Source of the DNA: Armatimonadota bacterium
Lineage (GTDB): Bacteria > Armatimonadota > Armatimonadia > Armatimonadales > Capsulimonadaceae
Reading direction: 5' to 3'
Assembly: GCA_019239955.1 (NCBI GenBank)
Contig: JAFAZD010000320.1
Location: 1-33,124, forward strand
Length of the DNA: 33,124 bases
Under the pieces are notes generated by a model. That model had not been told where the DNA came from and did no database searches. It was given only the letters and a program-made list of their open reading frames with translations. The translations under genes were made by a program, and so were the position numbers. Below are positions 14,398 through 23,555 of this stretch, piece by piece (the first letter of the stretch is position 1; every line of letters starts with the position of its first letter).

Positions 14398-14482
14398 AAA
14401 GCCCCTGCGGGGCTGAGGCAAGCCTGTCCGCCTCCCCAAAGAATTGGGGGGCGGGGGCGATCTTCAGCCCCGCAGGGGCTTA
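14398..14482. terminator. Bidirectional terminator between the lipoprotein and FG-GAP genes
   Basis: AAGCCCC-TGC-GGGGCTGA near 14399-14416 and its inverted copy ending at 14480 form an 18-bp stem. Each arm is itself a hairpin. The stop of the minus-strand FG-GAP gene lies in the outer arm. A palindromic repeat occupies the loop. Confidence 0.75.
14431..14462 (+). repeat. Palindromic repeat nested in a terminator loop
   Basis: CCTCCCC-AAAGAATT-GGGGGGCGGGGGCGATC. It is nearly identical to the inverse copy at 17108-17137 and to 32019-32046. Confidence 0.8.
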
Positions 14483-15640
14483 TCTGTCAGCGCGGTTGTT
14501 GTACCAGACGTAGACGTTCCACTTGTCCGGGCCATGCAAGGGCCGGGAGACGACGTCCAGAACGCCTCGGCCCCGGATGTCGGCGAGGCGGGCGTGGTGC
14601 GTGCCGAAGCCCTCGTCAATGACATGGCGGGTGAAACGGCCTTGGCCATCATTTTGGAACAGCAGCAGGCGGGGCGGAGCGGTGTCCAGCCGATCCTTGA
14701 CGCCGATCTCGCCGACCACCAGATCGAGCCAGCCTTCGCCGGAGAGGTCGCCGAGTTGCAGCGAGTGAGGGTCCAGCAGGCGCTCCTCCAGGATGTGCTC
14801 CAGCCAGGGCGCGCGGATGTCGCCGCTGGGGGCGAACCAGGCGACGCGCCCGCCCTCGGGCCGCCCGTAGATGCAGGGGTCGCCTTCGGAGAGGACGATC
14901 TCAGGCCGACCGTCGCCGTTCAGATCGCCGACGGCGATCACCGTCGTGACGTACCCGCCGGGGCCGTCGGGCGCGAAGGCGTGTGACTCCCACTCGTTGG
15001 GCGGGCCGAGGTGTTTATACCAGCGGGTTCCGGCGATGATCTCCGTCACGCCGTCGCCGTCGAGGTCAGCCAGCGCCAGCCCTTCTTCCGGCAGGCCATC
15101 GACGCGCCGATCTGTGGCGATGGGCTGGACGCCGGGCCAGGGACTCCGGCGCGGGTCGGCGGGCAGGGGGCACCAAGACAGCGTGGCCGCGCCCTCGTTC
15201 CAGAAGACCAGGCTGGGGCGGCCGTCACCCGTCACGTCGCCAATGGCCTCGTCGTGGAACTGCGTGTGGCCGGTCTGGACGATGCGATGGCGCGTCCAGG
15301 GCCGGCCCAGTCGTCCGGGATTCTCCCACCAGCACAGCGCGTCGGAGCGCCAGTCGCCGCCGTCAATGATGTCGGGCAGGCCGCTGCCGGTCAGGTCGTA
15401 CAGCAGGCCGCCGCATTCCAGATTTTGGATGTCGGCGACGGGATGGGCCTCCCAGCGGCTCGCGCCGCCGGGGCCGGGGTTCTGGAACCAGACCATCCGC
15501 CCGTTGCGCCCCGACAGCACGATGTCGAGCCGCCCGTCGCCGTCCACGTCGCCGACCGTCAGGAACGTGTTCATCTGCCCGTTGCCCCAGTCGTTGACTA
15601 GGGTGCCGACGCAGACACGGGTGAAGGAGGGCGTCATCAT
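14480..15640 (-). CDS. FG-GAP/VCBS repeat protein
   Basis: About 386 residues built from FG-GAP-type repeats with calcium-binding DxDxDG loops: VGDVDGDGRLDIVLSG, IGDVTGDGRPSLVFW, LADLDGDGVTEIIAG, VGDLNGDGRPEIVLS, LGDLSGEGWLDLVVG. Together these suggest a seven-bladed propeller of the integrin-alpha type. Each repeat is followed by a W-F-x-N-P-type strand. No signal peptide is visible, which is unusual because most such proteins are extracellular. The gene starts 9 bases after the PEP-CTERM gene stop and is probably translationally coupled to it. Partner or ligand unknown. Confidence 0.85.
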   Translation of the reverse strand: MMTPSFTRVCVGTLVNDWGNGQMNTFLTVGDVDGDGRLDIVLSGRNGRMVWFQNPGPGGASRWEAHPVADIQNLECGGLLYDLTGSGLPDIIDGGDWRSDALCWWENPGRLGRPWTRHRIVQTGHTQFHDEAIGDVTGDGRPSLVFWNEGAATLSWCPLPADPRRSPWPGVQPIATDRRVDGLPEEGLALADLDGDGVTEIIAGTRWYKHLGPPNEWESHAFAPDGPGGYVTTVIAVGDLNGDGRPEIVLSEGDPCIYGRPEGGRVAWFAPSGDIRAPWLEHILEERLLDPHSLQLGDLSGEGWLDLVVGEIGVKDRLDTAPPRLLLFQNDGQGRFTRHVIDEGFGTHHARLADIRGRGVLDVVSRPLHGPDKWNVYVWYNNRADR

Positions 15641-15649
15641 GCCTGGATT

Positions 15650-16249
15650 TTACCCGACGCGGGCGCGTCTCCGGCGCGCGGCCAGCAACACGGGGAGGCC
15701 CGCCAACAGCAGCCAGGCCGCGTCCGGTTCCGGCACGGCGGGGCTGATGCGCGGCGTCACCGGGCCGTTCGTCACCTGCGAGTTCACGTCATAGGCCCAG
15801 CCGTCGTAGGAGCCGTTGGTCAAGGTGCTGTGTGGGTCTGCCGGGCCGAAGTTGGAAGCCGTCCAGTTCTGCCCATCGTTGCTGAGCCAGTAGCTCCAGT
15901 AGCCGTTGTTCTGGAAGCCCCCTTGGCTGTGTCCGGCATAGCTGAAGGAGTCAATGGCCGGCCCAAAGGAATACTGGGTGACGGTGTCCGTGAGGCCGAT
16001 ATTCGCATTCACCAGGGCATTGATCAAATCATACCCGGTGAGTTGGGGCCCCGTCGCGGGCTCGTTGTAGAGATAGCCGAAGGCATAGGACGGGCTCGAT
16101 GATCCGTCCTCAAAGTCCAGCACGAAGAAGGACTCGTTGCTGCCGCTGCCGATCGTCTGGACGAGCGGGAACGGCGGGGTCTGCGCCAGCACGGGGCCGA
16201 CGGCGAGGGCGGACAGGCACGAGAGGGTCGTCAACAGAGTGCGTTTCAT
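15650..16249 (-). CDS. PEP-CTERM sorting domain protein
   Basis: About 199 residues. A signal peptide (MKRTLLTTLSCLSALAVGPVLA) is followed by a beta-rich, Gly/Asn/Tyr-rich region and the C-terminal sorting signal VPEPDAAWLLLAGLPVLLAARRRRA (PEP motif, membrane helix, Arg cluster). Exosortase would cut near the PEP motif and release or anchor the protein in the envelope. Cysteine is nearly absent from the mature part. GGAG precedes the ATG. It lies between the pseudopilin gene (18-base gap) and the FG-GAP gene (9-base gap). The exosortase itself is not in the window. Confidence 0.9.
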   Translation of the reverse strand: MKRTLLTTLSCLSALAVGPVLAQTPPFPLVQTIGSGSNESFFVLDFEDGSSSPSYAFGYLYNEPATGPQLTGYDLINALVNANIGLTDTVTQYSFGPAIDSFSYAGHSQGGFQNNGYWSYWLSNDGQNWTASNFGPADPHSTLTNGSYDGWAYDVNSQVTNGPVTPRISPAVPEPDAAWLLLAGLPVLLAARRRRARVG

Positions 16250-16267
16250 GGTTTCTCCTGATTGGGG

Positions 16268-17020
16268 TCAATTTCGGGTGAATAGGGCGTCCGTCACCTG
16301 CTCCTGCTTGTAGGCCTTGACGTGGCCGTCGCAGAAGAGGATGTTGGCGTAGCCGTGTTCGGTCGTCGTATAGGTGTTGGGGTTGTAGGAGAGCGAGTGG
16401 TCCACGTGGCGGAAGTTGACCGTCGGGTTGCCGCCGGTCTGGCCGGGCGGGTCAATGTAGATGGTCTCCACCATCTGCCCACCGGCATAGAAACCGGCGT
16501 CGGCGAAGGCGACGGTGGCGGCGGGGTGGGCGAGCGACCCGTCCAGGGCCGGATGGGTCATGGCGGGCGCGTTCGGCCAGTTGCTGTAGTTGTCGTAATC
16601 GGGGCTGGTCGGGTCCACGTAGAGGTCGGACCCCAGCATCCCCCAGTTGTAGCCGTAGCCGTTGCCGTCGCCGTACCGAGGCGCACCCGTCCACGAGGGG
16701 CAGCGGCCGACCTGGGTACTCTTCTCGTAGGGCTGGAGCAGGCCTTGAGTCAGGTCGAAGGCACCCGAGGTGTTCTTCAGGCAGGCCCAGTACTGAATCG
16801 TGCCGTCGGCATTGCCGTACTGGGCGACGGGCCAGGTCTCGTCGTTGTCCTGGACGTATTGCAGGGCGGCGAGGCCGAGCTGCTTGAGGTTGGAGGCGCA
16901 GGCGGTCTGGCGGGCCTTCTCGCGGGCGGAGGCGAAGACGGGGAACAGAATGGCGGCGAGGACCGAGATGATGGCGATGACCACCAGCAGCTCGATCAGC
17001 GTGAACGCCCGGCGGGGCAT
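16268..17020 (-). CDS. Prepilin-type N-terminal cleavage/methylation domain protein (H-x8-DG type)
   Basis: About 250 residues. The N-terminus ([29 protein letters not shown]) is a type IV pilin/pseudopilin signal, cut before Phe with Glu at +5. The family continuation [20 protein letters not shown] follows. The C-terminus carries [15 protein letters not shown], the H-x8-DG motif of the pseudopilin family expanded in Armatimonadota and Planctomycetota. I chose ATG 17020 because it puts the prepilin peptidase site near the N-terminus and has AGAGGA upstream. It is the first gene of a three-gene operon with the PEP-CTERM and FG-GAP genes. Its role in secretion or surface assembly is inferred from the signal only. 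Confidence 0.92.
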   Translation of the reverse strand: MPRRAFTLIELLVVIAIISVLAAILFPVFASAREKARQTACASNLKQLGLAALQYVQDNDETWPVAQYGNADGTIQYWACLKNTSGAFDLTQGLLQPYEKSTQVGRCPSWTGAPRYGDGNGYGYNWGMLGSDLYVDPTSPDYDNYSNWPNAPAMTHPALDGSLAHPAATVAFADAGFYAGGQMVETIYIDPPGQTGGNPTVNFRHVDHSLSYNPNTYTTTEHGYANILFCDGHVKAYKQEQVTDALFTRN

Positions 17021-17107
17021 GGGGAAGGTCCTCTCTGCCTGTCGCGCGCAGGCATCGGGTCCAGAGCGCAAGGCTCCGGCGTCGTCGGCTGGCATTCTGG
17101 CTGAAGG

Positions 17108-17137
17108 ATCGCCCCCGGCCCCCAATTCTGGGGAGGA
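17108..17137 (-). repeat. Palindromic repeat upstream of the pseudopilin gene
   Basis: GATCGCCCCCGGCCCCCAATTCTGGGGAGG is the inverse complement of the 14431 repeat apart from a few bases. It lies in the leader or promoter region of the pseudopilin operon. Confidence 0.8.
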
Positions 17138-17292
17138 GGACTCCTATCACAGTTGCGGCACAGCGCCGGAGTTGCCCTCCGAAGAGGGCGCACCGGACTT
17201 CCCCATTTGAGCGCGCGTTGACCGCGACGCACCGACGGCGGGGCACGATATGAAGTTGGTGCGGCTATTATGGCCGCTGACTCATGGCCCTG

Positions 17293-17664
17293 TCAAGGGG
17301 TCCGGTGCTGGAAGCGCAGGGAGGTGATGGGCGGTGCGGCGGCCGACGTGATCTCCAGTATCTCGTCCTCGTTCACCTCGTCACTGATCAGGCCCGCCCC
17401 ATCCTTATGATAGATGTGGACAGGCTGGACGATGACGTGCGTGATGTGACCCTCGCCATCGCCGGCCCTGATCTCGATATGGCCCGCGCCGCTGCCGCTG
17501 GGGTCAAAGGAGAGGCCCGTCAGCGGCAGCCGGCGCGCCGGGAACCAGGGGTCGGCCTGGGGGCTGCCGATGATCTCGACCGTTACCAGCGCCCCCGCGC
17601 GGGTGCGGCTGAACTCGTCAAAGAACGCGGGCCAGCGGTCGCGGGGGATTTCGCGCGTGGGCAT
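17293..17664 (-). CDS. DUF5335 family protein
   Basis: About 123 residues, cytoplasmic. The start MPTREIPRDRWPAFFDEFSR and the next strand ALVTVEIIGSPQAD match the DUF5335 pattern (REIPxxxWxxFxxxFSRxxxGxxVTVEV). The later part (HIEIRAGDGEGHITHVIVQPVHIYHKD) is the family beta-rich core. I chose ATG 17664, with AGAGGAC upstream. It follows the TetR gene after 89 bases on the same strand. Function is unknown. Confidence 0.8.
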   Translation of the reverse strand: MPTREIPRDRWPAFFDEFSRTRAGALVTVEIIGSPQADPWFPARRLPLTGLSFDPSGSGAGHIEIRAGDGEGHITHVIVQPVHIYHKDGAGLISDEVNEDEILEITSAAAPPITSLRFQHRTP

Positions 17665-17753
17665 GGGCAAGTCCTCTCGCTGTGATGGATGCGTCCCTGT
17701 TCGCGGCCAGGACAGAGTTTTCCTGCATCCGGCTGCGGCTGGGAAAGGGCAGA

Positions 17754-18398
17754 TCATGCATCGGGGCGCAGCCCCGGAAGCGGGTCCCCCAGCGATTCAA
17801 GCAATTCCGCGACCGCGCTGCGAACGGGTCCGAGATCGAAGTCTAGACTGATCGTATGTTCATCCGACTGCTCGGACAGCGTGTCGAGGCCAAACAAGGC
17901 GCGCGGGAAGCACGGGTAAAGGATGCGTCCGAGGAGTTTCCGCGCCGCCTCCGCACTTGCCGCCTCGGACAGCCCGAACGTCCCCCGTAGGTATGCGCCC
18001 AGCCGTTCATGGGGTACAGAAAAGATCGCGTCGAAGTACTCGGCGGCTCCTTCCGGGAATCGTTCCGCCTCGGCGATGCTCATGCGGCACATCCGAATCG
18101 TCCAGGCGAACAGCAGGCCCTCCAGAAACCGGCCGCAGAACAGGACCAGGGCCTCGGCGGGGTCGTCCGAGTACTCGCCCGGCGTCTTGAGTTTGCTGAG
18201 GGACATCTCGCGGACGAGTTCTATGATCGCCAGGTACAGATTTTCTTTGCTCTCAAAGTGCGCGTAAAGGCTGCGCTTCGAGGTCTGGGCGCGCGCCGCG
18301 ATCACGTCCATGGAGGCGCGCTCGAATCCCACTTCCAGGAACACGTTCTTGGCGGCGTACAGGATGTGTTCCCGCAGTTCACTGCCTCGTCTCGACAT
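17754..18398 (-). CDS. TetR/AcrR-family transcriptional regulator
   Basis: About 214 residues. The N-terminal helix-turn-helix domain (ILYAAKNVFLEVGFERASMDVIAARAQTSKRSLYAHFESKENLYLAII) is a textbook TetR domain at residues 8-58. The rest is the all-helical ligand-binding and dimer domain, which does not reveal the ligand. The gene is divergent from two SDR genes whose promoter overlaps a GTAAAC-N11-GTTTAC palindrome, so it most likely represses them. The start has no ribosome site. A TATAAT lies 6 bases before ATG 18398, as in leaderless transcripts; an in-frame ATG at 18416 would lie upstream of the transcript start. Confidence 0.9.
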   Translation of the reverse strand: MSRRGSELREHILYAAKNVFLEVGFERASMDVIAARAQTSKRSLYAHFESKENLYLAIIELVREMSLSKLKTPGEYSDDPAEALVLFCGRFLEGLLFAWTIRMCRMSIAEAERFPEGAAEYFDAIFSVPHERLGAYLRGTFGLSEAASAEAARKLLGRILYPCFPRALFGLDTLSEQSDEHTISLDFDLGPVRSAVAELLESLGDPLPGLRPDA

Positions 18399-18404
18399 TG
18401 AGAT

Positions 18405-18410
18405 ATTATA
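18405..18410 (-). promoter_or_regulatory. -10 box of the TetR gene, leaderless arrangement
   Basis: TATAAT followed by 6 bases and then ATG 18398. Transcription would begin at or beside the A of the start codon. No good -35 box is seen. Confidence 0.55.
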
Positions 18411-18431
18411 CGCCATTCGGGGCGTTTTTGC

Positions 18432-18461
18432 TTGACAACATTGTAAACGAAACGGTATAGT
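18432..18461 (+). promoter_or_regulatory. sigma-70 promoter of the SDR pair
   Basis: TTGACA (18432-18437), 18-base spacer, TATAGT (18456-18461). The -10 box lies in the right arm of the operator. Confidence 0.8.
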
Positions 18462-18466
18462 TTACA
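18442..18466. promoter_or_regulatory. TetR operator in the TetR/SDR divergent region
   Basis: TGTAAAC (18442-18448), 11 bases, GTTTACA (18460-18466), a perfect 7-bp palindrome between the -35 and -10 boxes of the SDR promoter. It contains the GAAACGGTAT segment common to many TetR-controlled promoters. Confidence 0.75.
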
Positions 18467-18492
18467 TTGAACTTCGTAAAGGGAGGCACAGA

Positions 18493-19392
18493 ATGCGAGT
18501 CTTTGTGACGGGAGCGACGGGGTTTGTCGGGTCGGCGGTGGTGGATGAGCTGATCGGCGCGGGGCATCAGGTGTTGGGCTTGGCACGGTCGGAGGAGGGC
18601 GCGGCGGCGCTGGCGGCCGCCGGGGCCGACGTGCTGCGAGGGACGCTGGAAGACGCGGACATTTTGCGGCGGGGCGCGGCGTCATGTGACGGCGTGGCGC
18701 ACCTGGGCTTCATCCACGACTTTTCGCGCTTTGCCGAAGTCTGCGCGGTGGACCAGGCGGCGATCAACGTGATGGGTGAGGCGCTGGTCGGGTCGGAGCG
18801 CCCGCTGCTGACGACATCGGGCCTGGCGATGCTCGCCCCAGGGCGCGTGGTGACCGAGAACACGCCCGCGCCGGACACATTTCCGCGCAAGTCGGAAGCG
18901 GCGGCCAACGCCCTGGCGGCGCGCGGCGTGCGCGCGGCGAGTGTGCGACTGGCCCCGTCGGTGCATGGGCCGGGGGACCACGGCTTTGTGCCGATGCTGA
19001 TCGGCATCGCGCGGAAGGCGGGCGTGTCGGCGTACATCGGCGACGGCGCGAACCGCTGGCCGGGGGTGCATCGTTTGGACGCGGCGCGCGTGTACCGGCT
19101 GGCGTTGGAGAAAAGCGTCGAGGCGGGGGCGTGGTCTCCCAACGTTTTTCATGCAACGGCCGAGGAAGGTGTACCGACGCGGGAGATCGCCGAGGTGATC
19201 GGGCACCGCTTGGGCGTACCAGTGCGGTCCATTTCCCCGGAGGAGGCAGGCGCGCATTTCGACTTTCTCGCCACCTTCTTCGCGCTGGATTGCGCGGCGT
19301 CGAGCGCCTTAACGCAGGAGCGCCTGGGCTGGACGCCGACCGGGCCGGGGTTGCTGGCCGATGTAGACAGCGCGTCGTATTTCGGGGGGTGA
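18493..19392 (+). CDS. Atypical SDR-family NAD-dependent oxidoreductase, copy 1
   Basis: About 299 residues, Rossmann fold with TGATGFVG at residues 7-14. The protein belongs to the extended/atypical SDR group with GDGANRWPGVHRLDAARVYRLAL and SSALTQERLGWTPTGPGLLADV near the C-terminus, seen in bacterial NAD(P)-dependent epimerase/dehydratase-like proteins. The usual YxxxK active site is not evident; the equivalent stretch reads FPRKSEAAANAL. GGGAGG precedes the ATG. It is divergent from TetR and followed 26 bases later by a paralogue. Relatives are often repressed by an adjacent TetR and may act on xenobiotic carbonyls. Substrate unknown. Confidence 0.87.
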   Translation: MRVFVTGATGFVGSAVVDELIGAGHQVLGLARSEEGAAALAAAGADVLRGTLEDADILRRGAASCDGVAHLGFIHDFSRFAEVCAVDQAAINVMGEALVGSERPLLTTSGLAMLAPGRVVTENTPAPDTFPRKSEAAANALAARGVRAASVRLAPSVHGPGDHGFVPMLIGIARKAGVSAYIGDGANRWPGVHRLDAARVYRLALEKSVEAGAWSPNVFHATAEEGVPTREIAEVIGHRLGVPVRSISPEEAGAHFDFLATFFALDCAASSALTQERLGWTPTGPGLLADVDSASYFGG

Positions 19393-19418
19393 GCATTCAC
19401 CCGAAAGGAAGGCACAGA

Positions 19419-20309
19419 ATGCGAGTCTTTGTTACCGGAGCCACAGGCTTCATCGGCACGGCCGTCATCCGGGAGCTCCTCGGCGCGGGCCATCAGGTCC
19501 TCGGCCTGACGCGCTCCGACGCGGGCGTGGAGGCCCTCCGCGCCGCCGGCGCCCAGGCGCACCGGGGCGACCTGGACGATCCGGACAGCCTCCGCAGCGG
19601 CGCGGCGGCCTCGGAGGGGGTCATCCACCTGGCCTTCAACCACGACTTCTCCCGTTTCGTAGAGAACTGCGCGCTGGACCAGCGGGCCATCGGGGCCCTC
19701 GGCTCCGCGCTCGCCGGCTCCGACCGCCCCCTGCTCGTCACCTCTGGGACCGGCCTGGGGAGCGCCGCGCCTGGCTGTCCCGCGACCGAGGACCACTTCG
19801 ACTCCCACAGCCCCCACCCCCGTGTCGCCTCGGAGCTGGCGGCGGCCTCCGTGGCGGCGAGGGGCGTCAACGTGTCGGTGGTGCGGCTGCCCCAGGTCCA
19901 CGACACGGTCAAGCAGGGCCTCATCGCCCCCCTGATTGCCGTGGCCCGCGAGAAGGGCGTCTCCGCATATGTCGGCGACGGCGCGAACCGCTGGCCGGCG
20001 GCGCACGTCCTCGACACCGCCCGCCTATACAGGCTGGCGCTGGAGAGACGGGAGGCGGGTGCCCGGTATCACGCGGTCGCCGAGGAGGGGATACCCGCGC
20101 GGGACATCGCGGAGGTCATCGGCCGCGGCCTGAAGGTGCCGGTGGTCGCCCTGTCTCCAGAGGAGGCGCCGGCCCATTTCGGCTGGCTCGGCATGTTCGT
20201 GGGGATGGACATGCCCGCGTCCAGTGCGCTGACGCAGGAACGGCTGGGGTGGCACCCGACGGGTCCGGGTCTGATCGCCGACCTCGAACAGATGCGCTAC
20301 TTCGGGTAA
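19419..20309 (+). CDS. Atypical SDR-family NAD-dependent oxidoreductase, copy 2
   Basis: About 296 residues and clearly paralogous to copy 1 (roughly 60% identical by eye over the first 90 residues): same TGATGFIG, GDGANRWPAAHVLDTARLYRLAL and SSALTQERLGWHPTGPGLIADL blocks. The segment GGCACAGAATGCGAGTCTTT, covering the ribosome site, start and first codons, is identical in both genes, while codon choice downstream differs (more C-rich here). AAAGGAAGG precedes ATG 19419. The frame is open into copy 1, but this start is fixed by homology. Co-transcribed with copy 1. Confidence 0.87.
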   Translation: MRVFVTGATGFIGTAVIRELLGAGHQVLGLTRSDAGVEALRAAGAQAHRGDLDDPDSLRSGAAASEGVIHLAFNHDFSRFVENCALDQRAIGALGSALAGSDRPLLVTSGTGLGSAAPGCPATEDHFDSHSPHPRVASELAAASVAARGVNVSVVRLPQVHDTVKQGLIAPLIAVAREKGVSAYVGDGANRWPAAHVLDTARLYRLALERREAGARYHAVAEEGIPARDIAEVIGRGLKVPVVALSPEEAPAHFGWLGMFVGMDMPASSALTQERLGWHPTGPGLIADLEQMRYFG

Positions 20310-20375
20310 GGGTAGCCCATAGAATAAGGCGATTCCATTTCTGCAACAGACGCCCTGCGGATTTTCGACTCGCCG

Positions 20376-20402
20376 TTAGCACTCTCTTGACACGAGTGCT
20401 AA
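20376..20402. promoter_or_regulatory. CIRCE operator (HrcA site) of groESL
   Basis: A perfect CIRCE: TTAGCACTC (20376-20384), 9 bases, GAGTGCTAA (20394-20402). The symmetry continues outward to ACTCGCCG and CGGCGAGT, giving 17-bp perfect arms (20368-20410). HrcA would bind here and block the promoter until heat shock. hrcA is not in the window. Confidence 0.95.
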
Positions 20403-20415
20403 CGGCGAGTATAAT
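20387..20415 (+). promoter_or_regulatory. Consensus sigma-70 promoter of groESL, overlapping CIRCE
   Basis: TTGACA (20387-20392), 17-base spacer, TATAAT (20410-20415): both hexamers are full consensus. The -35 lies in the CIRCE spacer, so HrcA and RNA polymerase exclude each other. Confidence 0.92.
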
Positions 20416-20484
20416 AATCCCCGGAAGCTTTCCAGAATCCCTACCAGAGAAATAAACCAAGTTCATTAAAGGAGGTCGGAGTCA

Positions 20485-20772
20485 ATGTTGAAACCGTTGG
20501 GCGACCGAATCGTGGTCAAGGCGCTCGAGGCCGAGCAGATGTCGGCGGGCGGCATCGTCCTGCCCGATACGGCCAAGGAGAAGCCGCAGCAGGGCGAGGT
20601 GCTGGCCGTGGGTCCGGGCAAGACCCTGGACAACGGCAAGATAAGCACGGTGGACGTGAAGGTGGGCGATAAGGTCGTCTACTCCAAGTACGGCGGCACG
20701 GAGATCAAGGTCGGCGGCGAGGAGGTCATCATCCTGCGCGCCGACGACGTGCTGGGCGTTTTGAATTCGTAA
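20485..20772 (+). CDS. groES: Co-chaperonin GroES
   Basis: The 10-kDa lid of the GroEL chaperonin. 95 residues with [41 protein letters not shown], the mobile loop (residues about 17-32) and the usual C-terminal [34 protein letters not shown] lies upstream. It is the first gene of the HrcA-controlled groESL operon, 15 bases before groEL. Confidence 0.98.
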   Translation: MLKPLGDRIVVKALEAEQMSAGGIVLPDTAKEKPQQGEVLAVGPGKTLDNGKISTVDVKVGDKVVYSKYGGTEIKVGGEEVIILRADDVLGVLNS

Positions 20773-22422
<1,650 letters not shown>

Positions 22423-22444
22423 GCCAGTCCTGACGCGGAGTGAA

Positions 22445-22480
22445 GAGGGGCCGGGGGCAGATGCCTCCGGCCCTTGTTTT
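22445..22480 (+). terminator. Intrinsic terminator of groESL
   Basis: A 14-bp GC-rich stem with two G-T pairs (22446-22459 with 22462-22475), a very short loop, and a TTGTTTT tail. Confidence 0.85.
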
Positions 22481-22569
22481 GCATGACAGAACCGAGGTAC
22501 GCTCAGGAGGAAACCGGAGGCGCACATGGCCGGGTATAATACGACAAGATCACGCCAGGAGGCTACGCC

Positions 22570-22929
22570 ATGAGGAACAAAAACGCTGTTCCCACAGCCG
22601 CTATGGCAACGGCGCTTTCGTTTGTCGTCTCCATGCCCGGCAATGTCCATGCCGCCCCGACGCCGGCTATTGAGGTCATGGAGGTCATGCCTCATTCAGC
22701 CTTCCCTCGGATGTCGATCCTCCCGCAGAGCCACCTCGTCGCCGCGTACCACCTGACGCAGAGCGGGCAGACCTTGTATGCGGATACGCGCGGGAAGGTG
22801 ATCGGCCGCACCGACCCCCGAACGCGCGTCGTTATCTGGTCCGGCAACGGCCCCTACTCAGCGTTGCGAACAGACCGCCCCGGCGGGTCGCCATCCCTGA
22901 TTCCGCGTCCAGGCCATAACCCGCGCTGA
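22570..22929 (+). CDS. Small secreted protein of unknown function
   Basis: About 119 residues with a signal peptide (MRNKNAVPTAAMATALSFVVSMPGNVHA). The mature part includes LTQSGQTLYADTRGKVIGRTDPRTRVVIW, which looks like a short beta-hairpin repeat, and a Pro/Gly-rich tail. CAGGAGG precedes the ATG, and TATAAT at 22535-22540 is a likely -10 box. No family recognised. A small GGAGCG/CGCTCC hairpin follows at 22931-22951. Confidence 0.65.
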   Translation: MRNKNAVPTAAMATALSFVVSMPGNVHAAPTPAIEVMEVMPHSAFPRMSILPQSHLVAAYHLTQSGQTLYADTRGKVIGRTDPRTRVVIWSGNGPYSALRTDRPGGSPSLIPRPGHNPR

Positions 22930-23005
22930 TGGAGCGGAAACAAAACGCTCCCGCTTCGCGTCTCTAGCATAGCGCAACGCACAGTGTGAAGGGAGTAGAA
23001 AGATC

Positions 23006-23452
23006 ATGCGAAAAGCCAGTCCCGTCGTGGCCGCCGCACTGGCGGGAACCGTCTTTGGTGCGGGCCTCACGGCGGGCGTCGTCCATGCGGACCTGCTCGG
23101 CTCCGTCCTCAAGGGCGCGGGCATCGCGTTCCTGGTCAAGCAGTTCCAGCGGCCGCTCAACGACGGCATCAACAAGCTGACCGGCGACGCGGGCGCGCCC
23201 CAGACGCAGGCCACCAAGGTCGTGCCGATTGTCAGCATCGGCCAGGGCGGCTATGTCGGCGCGGCCCAGGTCTCCGGCCCCGGCGTGCAGGTGGACCAGG
23301 TGCAGGCGGTCGGCCAGTTGGAGGGCAGCGTGCAGGGCAGGACGTTCCGCCTGAAGGCGCTCGTGCCGATCAACACCGAGCGCCCCAGCGGCAAGACCCT
23401 CACCCGCGTCAAAGGTGTGGGAGTCAGCGCCATCGTGGACATCCATGTCTGA
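23006..23452 (+). CDS. Secreted or membrane-associated protein of unknown function
   Basis: About 148 residues. A signal peptide ends near VVHA-D. The mature protein has a hydrophobic helix region (LLGSVLKGAGIAFLVKQF) and then a Val/Gly-rich beta-strand region (VVPIVSIGQGGYVGAAQVSGPGVQVDQVQAV...VKGVGVSAIVDIHV). No cysteines or obvious catalytic residues. GGGAG lies about 12 bases before the ATG. The regular strand pattern suggests a small beta-barrel or sandwich. It converges on the Fe-S carrier gene. Confidence 0.7.
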   Translation: MRKASPVVAAALAGTVFGAGLTAGVVHADLLGSVLKGAGIAFLVKQFQRPLNDGINKLTGDAGAPQTQATKVVPIVSIGQGGYVGAAQVSGPGVQVDQVQAVGQLEGSVQGRTFRLKALVPINTERPSGKTLTRVKGVGVSAIVDIHV

Positions 23453-23502
23453 AGGCCCAGGAAGTGCCTGCCGGCAGCCGGAGCCAGGGTCCAGAATCAA
23501 GA

Positions 23503-23532
23503 TGAGGGAGGCGGTTTGTACCGCCTCCCTCA
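23503..23532. terminator. Bidirectional terminator between the 23006 gene and the Fe-S carrier gene
   Basis: A perfect 13-bp stem (23503-23515 with 23520-23532) with a 4-base TTGT loop between convergent genes. Confidence 0.85.
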
Positions 23533-23555
23533 ACGTTCAGAAGAATGTTCAGAAG

